NCBI GenBank assembly: GCA_011371465.1
Contig: DRQL01000137.1
Location: forward strand, 1-8,145
Direction: 5' to 3'
Length of the DNA: 8,145 bases
Origin: Gammaproteobacteria bacterium
Lineage (GTDB): Bacteria > Pseudomonadota > Gammaproteobacteria > DSM-19610
Within the stretch, counting starts at the first letter, position 1; each line of letters begins with the position of its first letter. The translations under genes and the position numbers were made by a program. Shown in pieces: positions 6,828 to 8,145 of the stretch. The notes below the pieces were generated by a model. It was given only the letters and a program-made list of their open reading frames with translations, was not told the origin of the DNA and ran no database searches.

Positions 6828-7370
6828 TCAGATAACCGGTTCAGCATGCTGTCCGGAAGGCGGGTCGTCTTCCCCGTGGCGCCGCTGTTTTTCCAGTTTT
6901 TTGCGGATGCGCTGCCGCTTCAGCTGCGACAGGTAATCCACAAACAGCTTGCCGTCGAGGTGGTCGATTTCGTGCTGGATACACACCGCCAGCAGGCCCT
7001 CGGCTTCCAGCTCGAACGGCTCGCCCTCGCGGTCCAGGGCCTGGACCCGGATCCGGTTGGCGCGCTGCACGCGCTCGTAGATACCCGGCACCGACAGGCA
7101 GCCCTCGTCCATTTCCTCGTGGCCCTCCGCTTCCAGTATCTCGGGGTTGATGAATACCCGAGGGTCGTCCTGTTCGCTGGAAATATCGATCACCAGCACG
7201 CGCTGGTGGACATTGACCTGGGTAGCCGCCAGACCGATACCAGGTGCCTGGTACATGGTTTCGAGCAGGTCATCCACCAGGGTACGCAGCTGCTCGTCCA
7301 CCGTGTCCACCTGCCGGGCCCGGGTACGCAGCCGCGGATCCGGGAAATGCAAAATATCGAGAATCGCCAT
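6828..7370 (-). CDS. def: Peptide deformylase Def
   Basis: Def removes the N-formyl group from nascent proteins in a metal-dependent (usually Fe2+) reaction. From ATG 7370 it has 180 residues (E. coli about 169). The three family motifs are intact: GIGLAATQ (44-51), EGCLS with metal ligand C91, and QHEIDH with ligands H133 and H137 and catalytic E134. The N-terminus MAILDILHFPDPRLR closely matches E. coli Def, which fixes the start. The frame extends eight codons further to a TTG at 7394 that is unlikely to be used. After the typical LKRQRIRKKLEK helix there is a polar tail of about 17 residues with no obvious motif. No Shine-Dalgarno precedes the ATG; that position is filled by a TGTGA-N6-TCACA palindrome. 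It is the first gene of the leftward run. Confidence 0.97.
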   Translation of the reverse strand: MAILDILHFPDPRLRTRARQVDTVDEQLRTLVDDLLETMYQAPGIGLAATQVNVHQRVLVIDISSEQDDPRVFINPEILEAEGHEEMDEGCLSVPGIYERVQRANRIRVQALDREGEPFELEAEGLLAVCIQHEIDHLDGKLFVDYLSQLKRQRIRKKLEKQRRHGEDDPPSGQHAEPVI

Positions 7371-7385
7371 GTGATACAGGTCACA
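7370..7385. promoter_or_regulatory. CRP/Vfr-like palindrome TGTGA-N6-TCACA at the def start
   Basis: The plus strand reads TGTGATACAGGTCACA, an exact TGTGA-N6-TCACA core as bound by CRP-family regulators. The left half extends to ATGTGAT, a full match to the E. coli consensus half-site, and the right half is GTCACAA. It lies from just upstream of def into the first base of its ATG, so bound protein could block transcription of def, or the site could serve the divergent lysM gene. In def mRNA the same symmetry could form a 5-bp stem with a 6-nt loop at the start codon. The motif is seen; regulator and effect are inferred. Confidence 0.45.
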
Positions 7386-7414
7386 ATTTAACAACAGAGA
7401 TACCTATATACTCT

Positions 7415-7442
7415 AACATAATGATCGCTGGGCCGTTTGCGA
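7415..7442 (-). promoter_or_regulatory. Candidate sigma70 promoter for def
   Basis: On the minus strand TCGCAA (7442-7437) and TATGTT (7420-7415) are separated by 16 bp, placing a start point near 7408 and a leader of about 40 nt before the def ATG. Both hexamers are only partial matches. A nearby TATATA (7410-7405) is an alternative -10 without a good -35. The AT-rich stretch 7385-7425 makes this the likeliest area for the operon promoter, but the exact elements are uncertain. Confidence 0.2.
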
Positions 7443-7455
7443 CGTCCCCGAAGTT

Positions 7456-7482
7456 TTGAAAGCGGGTAATTTTCGCTACACT
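7456..7482 (+). promoter_or_regulatory. Candidate sigma70 promoter for the LysM gene
   Basis: TTGAAA (7456-7461, 5 of 6 matches to -35) and TACACT (7477-7482, 4 of 6 matches to -10) are separated by 15 bp. Shifting the -35 by one base gives 16 bp. This predicts a start near 7489 and a leader of about 95 nt before the lysM ATG. The elements are seen; activity is inferred, and the short spacer lowers confidence. Confidence 0.4.
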
Positions 7483-7570
7483 CCGGCGCTCGGCTGCCGT
7501 TAACTATCATCAGATTAGTGCACTGGCACTGTCGCCGGGGCCACCAACAGACAAAAACGGGATTCAGATA

Positions 7571-7576
7571 AAGGGA
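7571..7576 (+). promoter_or_regulatory. Ribosome-binding site of the LysM gene
   Basis: AAGGGA lies 7 nt upstream of the ATG at 7584, good spacing for a Shine-Dalgarno sequence. It confirms the start of the LysM protein, whose first residues then form a clean signal peptide. Confidence 0.75.
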
Positions 7577-7583
7577 CGCCTAT

Positions 7584-8145
7584 ATGTCGATACTCAAGCC
7601 ACTGGTACTGGCGCTGGCTGTACTGGCCACCGCCGTCTACGCCGACCAGGTCGTACTCAGGGACGGACACCCCGACCGCCACGTAGTCGTCAAGGGGGAC
7701 ACCCTCTGGGATATCTCGGAAGAATTTCTCGCCAGCCCCTGGTTGTGGCCGGAAATCTGGTACGTCAACCCGCAGATCGAGAACCCGCACCTGATCTACC
7801 CCGGCGATGTCATCACGCTGGTGTACGTGGATGGTAAACCCCAGCTGCGCGTGCAACGCGGCAAGGGCACCTTCAAGCTGTCGCCGAAAGTGCGCGAAGA
7901 GCGCCTCGACAAGGCCATCCCCACCATTCCGATCGACGCCATACAGCAGTTCCTCACCCAGCCGCTGGTCGCCGACCAGCGCACCATGGAAAATGCCGCA
8001 TACGTGGTTTCCAGTGCCGACGAACACCTGATCGTGGGCAGGGGCGACCGCATCTATGCGCGCGGACTGGCTGATGACCAGGGCGACCGTTACCACGTGT
8101 TCCGTCCCGGCGATGCCTATGTCGACCCGGTCACCAACGAGGTAC
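7584..8145 (+). CDS. Exported LysM-domain protein (partial, cut by right edge)
   Basis: The frame is open from ATG 7584 to the window end (187 full codons). It begins with a signal peptide, MSILKPLVLALAVLATAVYA, with probable cleavage before DQ, so the protein is exported. A LysM peptidoglycan-binding module spans about residues 33-80: HVVVKGDTLWDIS at the start, then WPEIWYVNPQIENPHLIYPGD. The tryptophan-rich version with P-W-L-W-P-E-I-W is typical of the LysM protein encoded divergently from def in Pseudomonas (PA0020-like, roughly 340 residues as I recall). The visible remainder has no catalytic motif. Near the right edge the repeated G-x-G-D-R-I-Y and Y-x-V-F-R-P-G-D stretches look like beta-rich segments. 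A likely role is cell-wall binding or envelope maintenance; the exact function is not established from this sequence. A clear ribosome-binding site supports the start, and the gene is transcribed away from def. Confidence 0.9.
   Translation, partial: MSILKPLVLALAVLATAVYADQVVLRDGHPDRHVVVKGDTLWDISEEFLASPWLWPEIWYVNPQIENPHLIYPGDVITLVYVDGKPQLRVQRGKGTFKLSPKVREERLDKAIPTIPIDAIQQFLTQPLVADQRTMENAAYVVSSADEHLIVGRGDRIYARGLADDQGDRYHVFRPGDAYVDPVTNEV

Noticed and set aside
4855..6936. 693-codon open frame on the plus strand opposite rsmB and fmt
   Set aside because: It crosses two well-identified minus-strand genes, has no ribosome-binding site or family resemblance, and has shadow-type composition.
7371..7394. 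Eight-codon extension of Def from a TTG at 7394
   Set aside because: The family N-terminus starts at MAILDILH (7370), and the extra codons run through the palindrome without resembling Def.
7396..7414. AGAG...CTCT inverted repeat between lysM and def, considered as an operator
   Set aside because: Only four bases pair on each side around an AT-rich centre; this is expected by chance.
7520..7531. Tandem GCACTG-GCACTG repeat in the lysM leader
   Set aside because: It has only two copies of six bases and no wider repeat or structure; too little to call a feature.
7515..8096. 193-codon minus-strand frame opposite the LysM gene
   Set aside because: The plus-strand frame has a ribosome-binding site, signal peptide and LysM motif; the antisense frame has none of these.

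Overview
The window is a compact, gene-dense chromosomal segment of a proteobacterium, almost certainly a gammaproteobacterium. The evidence is the gene content and order (LysM protein / def-fmt-rsmB-DUF4390-ntrY-ntrX-trkA) and close resemblance of RsmB, Fmt, Def and the TrkA N-terminus to remembered E. coli and Pseudomonas proteins. A LysM gene divergent from def-fmt-rsmB-trkA is the Pseudomonas-type arrangement; DUF4390 plus ntrYX inserted before trkA recalls marine Cellvibrionales-type genomes such as Microbulbifer. That finer placement is inference. No tRNA, rRNA, CRISPR array, insertion sequence or sign of recent transfer was seen.

Layout: seven genes read leftward (minus strand) as one tightly spaced run. 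In transcription order they are def (from 7370), fmt, rsmB, a DUF4390 exported protein, ntrY, ntrX and the start of trkA, which leaves the window at base 1. Gaps within the run range from a 19-bp overlap to 77 bp. A 213-bp divergent intergenic region (7371-7583) separates def from a rightward gene for an exported LysM protein that is cut by the right edge. This region holds a plausible lysM promoter and an exact TGTGA-N6-TCACA palindrome abutting the def start codon.

Functionally, def and fmt act at opposite ends of N-formylmethionine metabolism: Fmt formylates initiator tRNA and Def removes the formyl group from new proteins. RsmB methylates 16S rRNA. The DUF4390 protein and NtrYX form an envelope-sensing block in which NtrY looks like an intact membrane histidine kinase. 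TrkA is the cytoplasmic nucleotide-binding subunit of Trk potassium uptake.

The region is mostly ordinary conserved core genome. The points most worth a second look are: (1) the NtrX AAA+ domain keeps Walker A but lacks GAFTGA, has Thr-Asn where Walker B should have Asp-Glu, and has His at a conserved arginine-finger position; (2) the CRP/Vfr-like palindrome occupies the ribosome-binding position of def; (3) a short UNCG-type hairpin sits one base before the trkA start codon.
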